DNA of 27,710 nucleotides from a virus. A program made the position numbers and the translations under genes. The DNA lies in IMG/VR virus record IMGVR_UViG_3300009506_000156, positions 1-27,710 of that record, one strand, 5' to 3'. Positions 1-6,047 of the stretch are shown one piece after another. Below the pieces are notes generated by a model. That model saw nothing but the letters and a program-made list of their open reading frames with translations, ran no database searches and was not told the DNA's origin. The stretch's first letter is position 1. Each line of letters begins with the position of its first letter.

Positions 1-48
1 GGTCGTGGTTTTAATCATCTGTTTTGATGAATTTACGTGGAGGTAAAC

Positions 49-186
49 ATGGCTATGGCTGAGTTTAGGCGTCGTGCAAGTGACCGGGTTCCTGATGTTA
101 CTGATCGGTTTATTAAGTTTTATGTGTTGGTGGTTTCTCTGTGCCTGGTGTTTTTGATTGGCTGGGGATATGGGGGTGCGGCATGA
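49..186 (+). CDS. small single-pass membrane protein
   Basis: This 45-residue protein begins at an ATG preceded by GGAGG (39-43) at good spacing. After a charged N-terminus with three consecutive arginines (residues 7-9), residues about 23-41 form one hydrophobic segment (FYVLVVSLCLVFLIGWGYG), so it should sit in the inner membrane. The stop overlaps the next start as ATGA, so the two are probably translationally coupled. I do not recognise a family. Its place just before the replication genes is typical of small accessory proteins of early phage operons, but no function can be assigned. Confidence 0.6.
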   Translation: MAMAEFRRRASDRVPDVTDRFIKFYVLVVSLCLVFLIGWGYGGAA

Positions 187-476
187 GTGGTACCGCTGGT
201 TTATTTGGCGCTTCGCCTTTGATGACGCGCCTTGGTTCTCTCATGCGAGGGTTGTTTTTATTTGATGAGCCACGGCCGCAACACCCGCGTTTACATGTGT
301 CAGGTAGCGCTAGAACCATTTCACTCGATTCCATCCACAAGCCAAAGCCTAAGAAGGAACTCGCTAAAGAAGTTTCCCAGTCTCGCGGTGCGTGTGCGAT
401 TGAGGCGCTGATTGATCGGGGTATTCGGGTGCAGCGTTCGAAGATGCATTGCCCGAGACGGCGCAAGGGTTTGTAG
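183..476 (+). CDS. hypothetical early phage protein
   Basis: This is a 97-residue basic protein. The ATG at 183 overlaps the stop of the upstream membrane protein gene (ATGA) and has a G-rich stretch just upstream, so I prefer it over an earlier in-frame ATG at 141 that would lie within the upstream gene. The N-terminal third is hydrophobic and glycine-rich. The C-terminal half is rich in Lys and Arg, with Pro-Lys repeats near residue 55 and a Cys-Pro-Arg-Arg-Arg-Lys end. No family is recognised. A nucleic-acid-binding role is possible from its charge, but that is a guess. Confidence 0.5.
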   Translation: MSGTAGLFGASPLMTRLGSLMRGLFLFDEPRPQHPRLHVSGSARTISLDSIHKPKPKKELAKEVSQSRGACAIEALIDRGIRVQRSKMHCPRRRKGL

Positions 477-496
477 GGCGCTCAGGGAGGCGATTA

Positions 497-1423
497 ATGA
501 GTATTAAGGTTCAATCACTGGTATGGGATCACTACCCGCACGGCTCCACTAAGCTGCTGGTGATGTTGAAGCTGGCTGATGTGGCTAGTGATGATGGTGG
601 TGATATTTACAAGTCTGTGCCGACACTGGCGAGGTTTTGCAAGATCAGTGAGCGCCAGATGCGTCGTGTGCTTCGTGAGCTGTGTGATGAGGGTGTTCTG
701 GTTCATGTGGGTGAGCGCCGGGTGTTCTTTCCTGCTGGTGGTTCTCAGATGGTGAATGAGTATCGGATTTTGCTGGATGTGCTTGTTAGTTTTCCATCGG
801 TGGATGAGATTTCTAAGTCTTCACAAGGGGGTGACAATTTGGCACCTCCTGAAGAAACCAAAGGGGAGGACATATTGACCCCCCCTGAGGATGCCCAAGG
901 GGGTGACAAATCGTGCAAGGGGGTGACATCTGAGTCCCAAGGGGGTGACATAGCTATGTCAACCAACTCATCCTTTAACCCATCCTTTACCACACTACTT
1001 AGCGCGAGCGATTCGGATTCGCCTGATTCTCGTTCGTTGACGGCTGAGCAGATGAAAGATCTGGGCAGTGAGTTTGTTCCTCAGTCTGCAGGTGAGTGGC
1101 GTACGTGGTGTGCGCTCATGACCCGGTTACCTCAAACCAAGATCACGATATGCACTCGGATGTTTGTTGAGTGGGTTGAGATGGGTGTGACGCTGGGCGA
1201 TGCCAACATTGCGTTGCAGGCGGTGTGCGAGCGCAACGTGACCCTGCATACCCCGAAATACCTTGATGGCCCTGTGCGTGAACAGCGCGAGCGGCGTTTA
1301 AACCCTGCTGTGATTGGTTCGGGGGCGGCTGGTGCGCCGTCTGCCCATCATGGCCTTAGCGAAAAGGATTATGAGAGCGATGCAACCCCCATCGACGAGA
1401 TTGGTTTCCTCAAGGATGAGTGA
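497..1423 (+). CDS. helix-turn-helix phage replication initiator (lambda O-like role)
   Basis: This 308-residue protein starts at an ATG 6 nt after GGGAGG (485-490). An in-frame ATG 48 nt upstream is less likely because it overlaps the previous gene. Residues about 1-95 form a winged helix: a start resembling other phage replication initiators (WDHYPHGSTKLLVMLKLAD), then a recognition-helix region (LARFCKISERQMRRVLREL) and a wing. Residues about 108-155 are low-complexity, with repeated QGGD-type units encoded by the iterons at 824-950. The C-terminal part (about 200-270) is helical. The next gene is a DnaC-like loader, which supports a role in binding the phage origin and recruiting the host helicase, as lambda O does. 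The family-level function is inferred from domain and context. Confidence 0.8.
   Translation: MSIKVQSLVWDHYPHGSTKLLVMLKLADVASDDGGDIYKSVPTLARFCKISERQMRRVLRELCDEGVLVHVGERRVFFPAGGSQMVNEYRILLDVLVSFPSVDEISKSSQGGDNLAPPEETKGEDILTPPEDAQGGDKSCKGVTSESQGGDIAMSTNSSFNPSFTTLLSASDSDSPDSRSLTAEQMKDLGSEFVPQSAGEWRTWCALMTRLPQTKITICTRMFVEWVEMGVTLGDANIALQAVCERNVTLHTPKYLDGPVREQRERRLNPAVIGSGAAGAPSAHHGLSEKDYESDATPIDEIGFLKDE
824..950 (+). repeat. iteron-like direct repeats, putative replication origin
   Basis: Four exact copies of CAAGGGGGTGACA lie at 824-836, 896-908, 916-928 and 938-950, with start spacings of 72, 20 and 22 bp. A degenerate copy is at 859-872. They lie inside the replication-initiator gene and are followed by a purine-poor stretch (about 951-1002) that could unwind. 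Lambda ori has the same plan: iterons within the O gene next to an AT-rich segment. The exactness of the DNA, including the last two copies, which are read in different codon contexts, suggests selection on the DNA and not only on the protein. Origin function is inferred. Confidence 0.65.
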
Positions 1424-2159
1424 GGCGGGTGAGTGCCCGGCTCACGGTGCGTTTAGGAACGAGCCAGGCGTTGGTTGCCCTAAGTGCTACTTGGACCGGG
1501 TGGTTCCGGCAATTTCTCAGAAGCATAAGGCTGATATCGCTCGGGCCCAGCGTGATCGTAAGGCTAAGACCTATCAGGCGTTGATGGAGAAGCGTTTGAA
1601 GCGTTCGGAGATCCCTAAGTGTTTTGTGGGTAAGGGGTTTGATGATTACGAGGTGAGTTACCCGGCCCAGCAGAATGCGCTGGATGTGTGTAAACGCTAT
1701 GCGGCGAAGTTTGAGGAGATCCGCAAGGAGGGCACGGGCTTGGTTTTGGTTGGCAACCCTAGCACCGGCAAGTCTCACCTTGCTTGCGCTGTGCTTCAGG
1801 CGGTGATGAGCAAGGGCGGTACCGGGATGTTTTTGACGGTTTCGGAGATGCTGCGGATGTTGAGGAGCGGCTACAACGCTAAGACGGAGTACAGCCACGC
1901 GGAGGTGTTCGACATTCTCACCAGCCAGGATCTGCTGGCTCTGGATGAGGTGGGCATGCCGACTGATGGTAATCCAGAGAAGGCTAAGACGTTGGTGTTT
2001 GATGTGATTAATCGTCGTCTGCAGGAGCTTCGGCCTGTGATCTTGTTGGGCAATGTGAATGCTGAGGAGATTGAGCGCCATTTGGGTGAGCGGGTGTGGA
2101 GCCGGATGAGGCGGACGAAGAGCCCGGTTATTTCGTTTACCTGGAAAGGGAAGGCGTAG
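1416..2159 (+). CDS. DnaC-like AAA+ helicase loader
   Basis: This 247-residue protein loads the host DnaB-type helicase onto the phage origin, by family analogy to DnaC and the lambda P role. The N-terminus has two Cys pairs (CPAHG near residue 6 and CPKC near residue 21), as in many phage DnaC-like proteins with a small zinc module. The ATPase core has Walker A (GNPSTGKSHLA, about residues 113-123) and Walker B (LLALDEVG, about 171-178), followed by an arginine-rich C-terminus (ERVWSRMRR). The chosen ATG overlaps the end of the upstream initiator gene by 8 nt and keeps the Cys module. Longer in-frame starts lie deep in the upstream gene. Its pairing with the initiator is the common phage replication module. 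Confidence 0.85.
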   Translation: MSEAGECPAHGAFRNEPGVGCPKCYLDRVVPAISQKHKADIARAQRDRKAKTYQALMEKRLKRSEIPKCFVGKGFDDYEVSYPAQQNALDVCKRYAAKFEEIRKEGTGLVLVGNPSTGKSHLACAVLQAVMSKGGTGMFLTVSEMLRMLRSGYNAKTEYSHAEVFDILTSQDLLALDEVGMPTDGNPEKAKTLVFDVINRRLQELRPVILLGNVNAEEIERHLGERVWSRMRRTKSPVISFTWKGKA

Positions 2160-2351
2160 AGGTTCCACGGTGAACACTTTTCATATTTGAAACAAAGCGG
2201 GTGGCACCAGCCGGAGGTGTGCCAGTGCTCGTGCAGGCACGAATAACACCGGCAGCAGGTTGATTGGGGTTTTTGTCTACTCCTTACCCTTGAGAGCCTG
2301 CCGACTGACCGGCGTAAGCGGTCAACCTTTTAACTGAGATTGGAGAACGTA
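2160..2351 (+). other. gene-free segment rich in inverted repeats
   Basis: I see no gene here. Inverted repeats are TTTCA/TGAAA (2179-2192), GGTGT/ACACC (2216-2220 with 2246-2250) enclosing GCC/GGC, CGGCAG/CTGCCG (2250-2255 with 2298-2303), and TGACCG/CGGTCA (2306-2311 with 2319-2324), the last followed by a short T run. It separates the replication genes from the later early genes. It could be a structured leader, a weak terminator or an antitermination site. No known RNA family is recognised, and no convincing sigma70 promoter stands out. Confidence 0.35.
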
Positions 2352-2537
2352 ATGAGCGAAGAAGCGATTGATATGGTTCAGCAGGGTGAGGATGGGGCTG
2401 AGTACGAGTGTGCTGCTTACATCGGTGCGAAGTTGATCAATGCCAGACCTATGACGCGCCTGGAATACAACCAGTTCCGTGGTTGGGAGTTGCCGGCTGA
2501 TGAGAATGGCGATGATGCGGGTTACGTGGTCGCCTAA
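2352..2537 (+). CDS. N-terminal part of a Tad2-associated phage protein (likely split by frameshift)
   Basis: The frame encodes 61 residues from an ATG 6 nt after GGAG (2342-2345). It carries a motif (RPMTRLEYNQFRGWELPADE, about residues 29-48) that, as I recall, occurs at the N-terminus of longer phage proteins ending in a DUF2829/Tad2 domain. Here the frame stops at a TAA at 2535-2537. The expected continuation (WSPKAVFERAYRP) is encoded directly afterwards in another frame. The break is therefore probably a small deletion or a frameshift site, and this ORF may be the 5' half of one ancestral gene. Whether the short protein alone works is unknown. Confidence 0.65.
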   Translation: MSEEAIDMVQQGEDGAEYECAAYIGAKLINARPMTRLEYNQFRGWELPADENGDDAGYVVA

Positions 2538-2574
2538 GGCGGTGTTTGAACGTGCTTATCGTCCTGTGGTGGGA

Positions 2575-2832
2575 ATGAGCTTTGGCCTGGCTATTGAGGC
2601 GATGAAGAAAGGCCATAAGGTGGCGCGTGCTGGTTGGAATGGTAAGGGGATGTTTTTGTACTACGTGCCAGAGAACCAATACAGGGCTGTTACCCCGGCT
2701 GCTCGGCAGACGTTTGGCTCAATGGTTCCTTATGGCGCGTACATCGCCATGAAGACCGTCCAGGAGAACGTTGTACCTTGGCATGCGAGCCAGACCGACA
2801 TGCTGGCCGATGATTGGGCAATCGTTGACTGA
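2575..2832 (+). CDS. tad2: Tad2-like (DUF2829) Thoeris anti-defence protein
   Basis: This 85-residue protein matches the DUF2829 pattern from memory. It starts MSFGLAIEAMKKG, has the ARAGWNGKGMF core at about residues 19-29, and ends with PWHASQTDMLADDWAIVD. Proteins of this family were described as Tad2, which binds and sequesters the cyclic ADP-ribose-type signal of Thoeris defence. The ATG at 2575 has GGTGGG just upstream. The frame is open further 5' (ATG codons at 2500-2515), and the residues before the chosen start (WSPKAVFERAYRP) look like a lost linkage to the upstream ORF. The stop overlaps the next gene's start as TGATG. The family call is good. Activity against a given Thoeris system cannot be judged from sequence. 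Confidence 0.75.
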   Translation: MSFGLAIEAMKKGHKVARAGWNGKGMFLYYVPENQYRAVTPAARQTFGSMVPYGAYIAMKTVQENVVPWHASQTDMLADDWAIVD

Positions 2833-3236
2833 TGCCAAAGGCACCTACCCAACAAGAACGCCGCCACCTTCGGGCGGTGGCGTCTCTTGGGTGCATCGTG
2901 TGCCGCAATCGAAACTTTGGGGTTACGCCGTTGGAGCTTACGGCGATTCACCATACTCGGTTTTCGGTGGGGGCGGCGCAGCGGTCGAGCCATTACCTGG
3001 CTTTGCCTCTATGTGCGGCCCATCACCAGACAGGCGGGTACGGGGTGGCCTTTCATGCGGGGCAAGGTGTTTGGGAGGCGAAGTTTGGGAGCGAGTTGGT
3101 TCTGCTGATCCAGGTTTACACGATGCTGGAGAGGGCGGGTGATTTTAATTTGCTGCCTAGCAACGGTGGGTGTGGGTGCGAGTTCTGCCGTGGTGGGTGG
3201 CGTGAGTTGTTGGGGGTGAGTGATGGCGTGGAGTGA
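2832..3236 (+). CDS. Ref-like HNH nuclease (recombination enhancement)
   Basis: This 134-residue protein starts with TGATG overlap on the Tad2-like gene. It has the Ref-family layout: an N-terminal helix then LGCIVC (about residues 19-24), an IHHTR segment (about 39-43), and LCAAHHQTGGYGVAFHAG (about 61-78), which together give the Cys and His ligands and the HNH-type catalytic histidines. Phage P1 Ref is a RecA-dependent DNA nuclease that stimulates recombination, and related proteins are common in early regions of temperate phages. The C-terminal extension (about 108-134) has three more cysteines (CGCEFC) that could bind metal. Function is inferred from family. Confidence 0.75.
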   Translation: MPKAPTQQERRHLRAVASLGCIVCRNRNFGVTPLELTAIHHTRFSVGAAQRSSHYLALPLCAAHHQTGGYGVAFHAGQGVWEAKFGSELVLLIQVYTMLERAGDFNLLPSNGGCGCEFCRGGWRELLGVSDGVE

Positions 3237-3489
3237 TAGAGAGGTTGCATTGACCTGTTTGAATGCGGCTCAACGGTGGGTGTCTGCTTTTGAGTTTGCG
3301 ATGTTGATGAGGATGGCGCCGAACAAGGCGACGGATCTGCTCCAAGAGATGGTTAATGCTGGTGAGGTTGAGCGTGAGCGCTTCTATGGGGGCGGGTGTG
3401 TGTGGTCTTACCGTATAGCGACGGTTGAGCACTATCGGCAGGTTAGAGCAGGGACGATTGCGGTGCATGGGCTGGAGGTGGATGAGTGA
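3223..3489 (+). CDS. small winged-helix-like phage protein
   Basis: This is an 88-residue protein. The ATG at 3223 has GGGGG 6 nt upstream; an in-frame GTG immediately before it (3220) would add one residue. It overlaps the Ref-like gene by 14 nt, and its stop overlaps the next GTG start. Residues about 15-65 are helical with a turn (NKATDLLQEMVNAGEVERE), followed by a possible beta wing (CVWSYRIATVEHY), so a winged-helix DNA-binding fold is plausible. No family name is recognised. Confidence 0.6.
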   Translation: MAWSDREVALTCLNAAQRWVSAFEFAMLMRMAPNKATDLLQEMVNAGEVERERFYGGGCVWSYRIATVEHYRQVRAGTIAVHGLEVDE

Positions 3490-3848
3490 GTAAACGGGCG
3501 TTCCCTAGTTTTGTGAGACCGCGCCAGCCTACCGGCCGGATGAATAAGCTGGAGCAGGATTACGCCGCGACCGTGCTGGAACCTATGAAACAAGCCGGTT
3601 TGATCCAAGGGTATGAGTTTGAGCGTTTAAAGCTGAGATTGGCAGATAAGACGTTCTATACGCCTGACTTCTTGGTGGTGCGAGATGAGTGTTTTGAGAT
3701 CCACGAGGTTAAGGGTCATTGGGAGGATGATGCCAGGGTAAAGATCAAGGTGGCAGCTGAGATGTTTCCTTGGTTTTTGTTCAAGGCAATTCGTCGAGCG
3801 CCAAAGCGCGAGGGTGGCGGCTGGGTTGAGGAGTTGTTCAATGAATGA
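3486..3848 (+). CDS. DUF1064-like PD-(D/E)XK nuclease-fold protein
   Basis: This 120-residue protein has a GTG start overlapping the upstream stop by 4 nt. It matches the DUF1064 pattern: KLEQDYAATVL near residue 20, YTPDFLVV at about 58-65 and EIHEVKGHW at about 70-78. The spaced D, E and K (PDF, then ExxEVKG) are the signature of a PD-(D/E)XK nuclease core, as in several phage Holliday-junction or recombination nucleases. It lies next to a Ref-like nuclease in the early operon, so a role in recombination or DNA processing is likely. The substrate is not known from sequence. Confidence 0.75.
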   Translation: MSKRAFPSFVRPRQPTGRMNKLEQDYAATVLEPMKQAGLIQGYEFERLKLRLADKTFYTPDFLVVRDECFEIHEVKGHWEDDARVKIKVAAEMFPWFLFKAIRRAPKREGGGWVEELFNE

Positions 3849-4053
3849 GCTGCGCCATTGGGAGTTTTACGATCCGGCCAATACCGTGGAGTTTTCCAGG
3901 GCTGAGCAGATGCGTGATGACCATGGTTGTGCGGTGTGCGAGTTCCGGCCTAAGGCGTGGGGTGAGAAGTGTTCGAAGAAGAAACAGCCGGTTAAGGGTA
4001 AGCCATTTTGTTGGGAGTTTGAACTGGAGGGTTGTGTAGATGGGGACCGCTGA
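3841..4053 (+). CDS. small Cys-rich hypothetical protein
   Basis: This 70-residue protein starts at an ATG overlapping the end of the DUF1064-like gene by 8 nt. Four or five cysteines (CAVC near residue 32, CSKKK near 44, then C near 57 and 65) suggest a small zinc-binding domain. It is in the early operon directly before the antiterminator-like gene, which overlaps it by 14 nt. No family is recognised. Confidence 0.6.
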   Translation: MNELRHWEFYDPANTVEFSRAEQMRDDHGCAVCEFRPKAWGEKCSKKKQPVKGKPFCWEFELEGCVDGDR

Positions 4054-4579
4054 GGCGTTGCTGACTCGTTTGAATCCGAAAACTACGTGCTGGACTGGTG
4101 GGGGCGGTGGTGAGGTGATTACCCAGGAGGATGTGGCGGGTGCGCTGGCTGGGACGAGTTATATCCAGGAGTCGATTCTTCGGTATAAGTATTTGGGTGA
4201 TACGAGCCTGAGGCGCTGGCTGGTGCAGTGGCTGACGGCGGCGGTGATGAGCGAGGCGGATCATTGGCGGGCCTGTTCATTTAGTCAAAAGCAGGCGTTG
4301 GCTGAGATTGTGTTGATGGAGTGTGTGCCTGAGTGCCGGTGTGAGAGGTGTAAGGGGCGTGGGTCGATACCGGATGAGGGTGGGTTGCTGTATTCGTGTC
4401 CGTTTTGTGGGGGGCGGGGCTGGGCGATGCTTAGGGCGAAGGATAAGGCAACGCGGCTTGGGGTGGAGCCTAGAAACTATCGTGGCACCTGGAAGGCGCG
4501 TGAGCGGGTGCTGGTGGCTAAGTTTTTGGATGAGGAGCGCAAGGGGATTGAGATTGTGAACCGGGGGTTGAGGGTTTGA
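4040..4579 (+). CDS. lambda Q-like late-gene antiterminator
   Basis: This 179-residue protein follows GGAGG (4026-4030) with 9 nt spacing. Its central region has two CxxCxGxG units, CERCKGRG (about residues 99-106) and CPFCGGRG (about 119-126), then a helical C-terminus with WKARERVL. Lambda Q has the same layout: two CxxCxGxG zinc modules in its second half followed by a helical end. Q proteins load onto RNA polymerase paused at the late promoter and let it read through the terminator before the lysis genes. Here a promoter (6095-6124) and strong terminator (6201-6230) follow, as expected, but separated from Q by the cassette island. The call rests on motif and context, so a different DnaJ-type zinc protein is possible. 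Confidence 0.7.
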   Translation: MGTAEALLTRLNPKTTCWTGGGGGEVITQEDVAGALAGTSYIQESILRYKYLGDTSLRRWLVQWLTAAVMSEADHWRACSFSQKQALAEIVLMECVPECRCERCKGRGSIPDEGGLLYSCPFCGGRGWAMLRAKDKATRLGVEPRNYRGTWKARERVLVAKFLDEERKGIEIVNRGLRV

Positions 4580-4613
4580 TATCCTTGGTTACTCGATTAG
4601 GTGCGAGGCAAAA

Positions 4614-4814
4614 ATGACAAAAGAAGAATTGATTGTAAAGCAGAGGCTTGAAATAGAAGAGCTGAAACAAAAAATAGCAGAATATGAAGATGCTTGTAGG
4701 GAGGCGAGAAATTATCTTTGGCGGCCTGAGCAGTGGAGCACAAAATGCCCGGACTTTCCAAAAGTGGCAATGGCCGGGATTGTAAAAGCAAGACAGGCAA
4801 TTGAAGACATATAA
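4614..4814 (+). CDS. cassette ORF 1: small coiled-coil protein
   Basis: This 66-residue protein starts after GAGG at 5 nt spacing. Residues about 1-35 are a charged coiled coil (VKQRLEIEELKQKIAEYED). Its stop TAA lies in the ATATAAC box of the following attC. The N-terminal style resembles small phage proteins starting TKEELIVKQ, so it could be an original phage gene rather than a cassette gene, and the left edge of the array is uncertain. No function is assigned. Confidence 0.65.
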   Translation: MTKEELIVKQRLEIEELKQKIAEYEDACREARNYLWRPEQWSTKCPDFPKVAMAGIVKARQAIEDI

Positions 4815-4932
4815 CGACCAGGGTGAGACGCGCTGCGCAACACTGAAGGGGAACGAAGTCATGACAACACCAAACACTGAGACAGAGCAAGCACCGACGC
4901 GCAGCGTCGGCTGTGAAGCGGTTTTGTTAGGC
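4809..4932 (+). repeat. attC-like site 1
   Basis: The left box ATATAAC (4809-4815) holds the stop of ORF 1 and the right box is GTTAGGC (4926-4932), which fits the GTTRRRY consensus exactly. Inner arms are GCTGCGC (4832-4838) with GCGCAGC (4899-4905), and GAC (4827-4829) with GTC (4906-4908), giving a stem with a 2-nt bulge. The large loop contains a ribosome-binding site (AAGGGG, 4846-4851) and the ATG at 4861. Length is 124 bp, within the known attC range. Confidence 0.65.
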
Positions 4933-5154
4933 GGGATGGCCAAGCCATTGCCGCCTGAAATTATGATCCATTATTTTCACGGGCTCTCAACTCCTGCACA
5001 CATGTCATTATCAGATAAAATTTACTGGGAAGAAGATATTCCATTTGAACACGGGTCAGACCGTCTTTATAAACTTTCTCTACAGCAAGTAGAAGCGTTA
5101 CGAGATCAATGCGATCGAATTTTGGAAGTCGCAGGCAAGGCTCTACCCGCCTAA
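4861..5154 (+). CDS. cassette ORF 2: hypothetical protein
   Basis: The protein is 97 residues from the ATG at 4861, which has AAGGGG 9 nt upstream inside the attC loop. A 72-residue form could start at 4936, just after the attC, but there the GGCGGG sits directly against the ATG. The first 25 residues are encoded by the 3' part of the attC and are probably a translation leader rather than a domain. The body contains KPLPPEIMIHYFHGLS and ends in a helix (LQQVEALRDQCDRILEV). The stop lies within GCCTAAC of the next attC. No family is recognised. Cassette proteins are often of unknown function; defence or accessory roles are possible but not shown. Confidence 0.65.
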   Translation: MTTPNTETEQAPTRSVGCEAVLLGGMAKPLPPEIMIHYFHGLSTPAHMSLSDKIYWEEDIPFEHGSDRLYKLSLQQVEALRDQCDRILEVAGKALPA

Positions 5155-5218
5155 CGTCAGCAATAACGCGGCAACTGAGCACCGCGAAGGTGCTCGCTGT
5201 TAATTGCCGTTGTTATGT
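5149..5218 (+). repeat. attC-like site 2
   Basis: The left box GCCTAAC (5149-5155) contains the stop of ORF 2 and fits RYYYAAC exactly. The right box is GTTATGT (5212-5218), the variant seen in Vibrio-type repeats. Nested stems are TAAC (5164-5167) with GTTA (5212-5215), CGGCAA (5169-5174) with TTGCCG (5204-5209), and GAGCACC (5177-5183) with GGTGCTC (5189-5195) around a GCGAA loop. The unequal spacers (2 nt on the left, 8 nt on the right, between the two inner stems) give the asymmetric bulges typical of attC. Confidence 0.75.
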
Positions 5219-5234
5219 TTTTTAAGGAAAGATT

Positions 5235-5717
5235 ATGAGTGACTATAAGTTTTTAGGTTTGAATGTCTGGACATATTCGGAGCGTCGAGCGATAGCTTGG
5301 TTTGGCAGCAAAGGCTCGCACTACAGCGACAAGAAACGATACTGGATGTTTGAGGTCGGCGAATGGGGAGGCCTTGGCCTTGAGGTCACGGTAGGCGGAG
5401 AAAATAGAGAAGTCTGTCTTCGGATAGGTTTGGGGCTTTTGACTCTGTATGTAGCGCTGACCGGGATAGTACCAGATAGATACAAGAAGGCAAAAGAGAT
5501 AGCTGCCCAGGAAAAGTGCCATGCCTACGAAATCGATTTTTCTGGCGAAGGAAGAGTCACCGGGGCAATGCTTAACTTCAGGCACAACATAAGCATTAGC
5601 TTCAGCTTTTGGCAAAATCAATCTGCGTGGTCGGCACGAAGTATTAGGCAGAAGCTAAAAAGGTTTCCGTACTGCGAAGGGATAGGCCGAACCTTCTTTA
5701 TTACGAATGAAACATAA
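5235..5717 (+). CDS. cassette ORF 3: hypothetical protein
   Basis: This 160-residue protein starts at an ATG with AAGGA (5224-5228) upstream, just after the attC right box. It is soluble overall, with a moderately hydrophobic stretch at about residues 62-78 (LRIGLGLLTLYVALTGIVP) that may be a buried helix or a membrane segment. It is aromatic-rich (WMFEVGEWGG near 38, SFSFWQNQSAW near 121). The stop lies in the ACATAAC box of the next attC, so the unit attC2-ORF3-attC3 is a complete cassette. No family is recognised. Confidence 0.75.
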   Translation: MSDYKFLGLNVWTYSERRAIAWFGSKGSHYSDKKRYWMFEVGEWGGLGLEVTVGGENREVCLRIGLGLLTLYVALTGIVPDRYKKAKEIAAQEKCHAYEIDFSGEGRVTGAMLNFRHNISISFSFWQNQSAWSARSIRQKLKRFPYCEGIGRTFFITNET

Positions 5718-5844
5718 CGTCCGCCATGAGCGGCGCACCGGATAACGGAGATATAAACTATGAGTAATAGCAGAAGTGAAGCGGAGAACGCTGGTGACGC
5801 AAGCAACGCGGTAGGTGCGTCCGACTCAATGGCGCTTGTTAGCG
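5712..5844 (+). repeat. attC-like site 3
   Basis: The left box is ACATAAC (5712-5718), overlapping the ORF 3 stop; the right box is GTTAGCG (5838-5844). Stems are TAAC/GTTA (5715-5718 with 5838-5841), CGCCAT (5722-5727) with ATGGCG (5829-5834), GAG (5728-5730) with CTC (5825-5827), and CGCACC (5734-5739) with GGTGCG (5814-5819). The unpaired A at 5828 resembles the extrahelical bases that set strand choice in attC recombination. The loop carries GGAG (5746-5749) and the ATG at 5760. Confidence 0.75.
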
Positions 5845-6047
5845 GCAGCGATCTTAATGAAAGCCTTCGTCATTTCGGAATGGTGTATCAAATGGATGGC
5901 GACTTAATGCGCTGCAAATGCTGTAACAGAGCAATCATCGCCAGTCGAATAGATGAGCAATTAATTCATGCCGATGGATGTGTTAAGGCGGGATATATGG
6001 ATAACGAAAACCCATGGCAAATATTGACCAAGTGGCTTGCCCGCTAA
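5760..6047 (+). CDS. cassette ORF 4: putative zinc-binding small protein
   Basis: The protein is 95 residues from ATG 5760, which has GGAG at 5746-5749 inside the attC loop. An alternative ATG at 5829 would give 72 residues but has no visible ribosome-binding site. The first about 27 residues come from the attC and are Ala/Ser/Gly-rich. The body has CKCC (about residues 53-56) and HADGC (about 71-75), an arrangement able to bind one zinc ion. The stop is in a CGCTAAC sequence. No family is recognised. Confidence 0.6.
   Translation: MSNSRSEAENAGDASNAVGASDSMALVSGSDLNESLRHFGMVYQMDGDLMRCKCCNRAIIASRIDEQLIHADGCVKAGYMDNENPWQILTKWLAR

Noticed and set aside
2-46. End of an upstream gene (14 codons, stop at 44-46)
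   Set aside because: Too short to judge; two other frames also stop within the first 27 bases, and nothing in the residues is recognisable.
824-950. CRISPR array
   Set aside because: Repeats are only 13 bp, spacing is uneven (72, 20, 22 bp) and they lie inside a coding gene; iterons fit better.
1410-2177. Long antisense open frame (255 residues) across the DnaC-like gene
   Set aside because: It is the mirror of a well-supported ATPase gene, has no ribosome-binding site and an Arg/His/Leu-rich composition typical of shadow frames.
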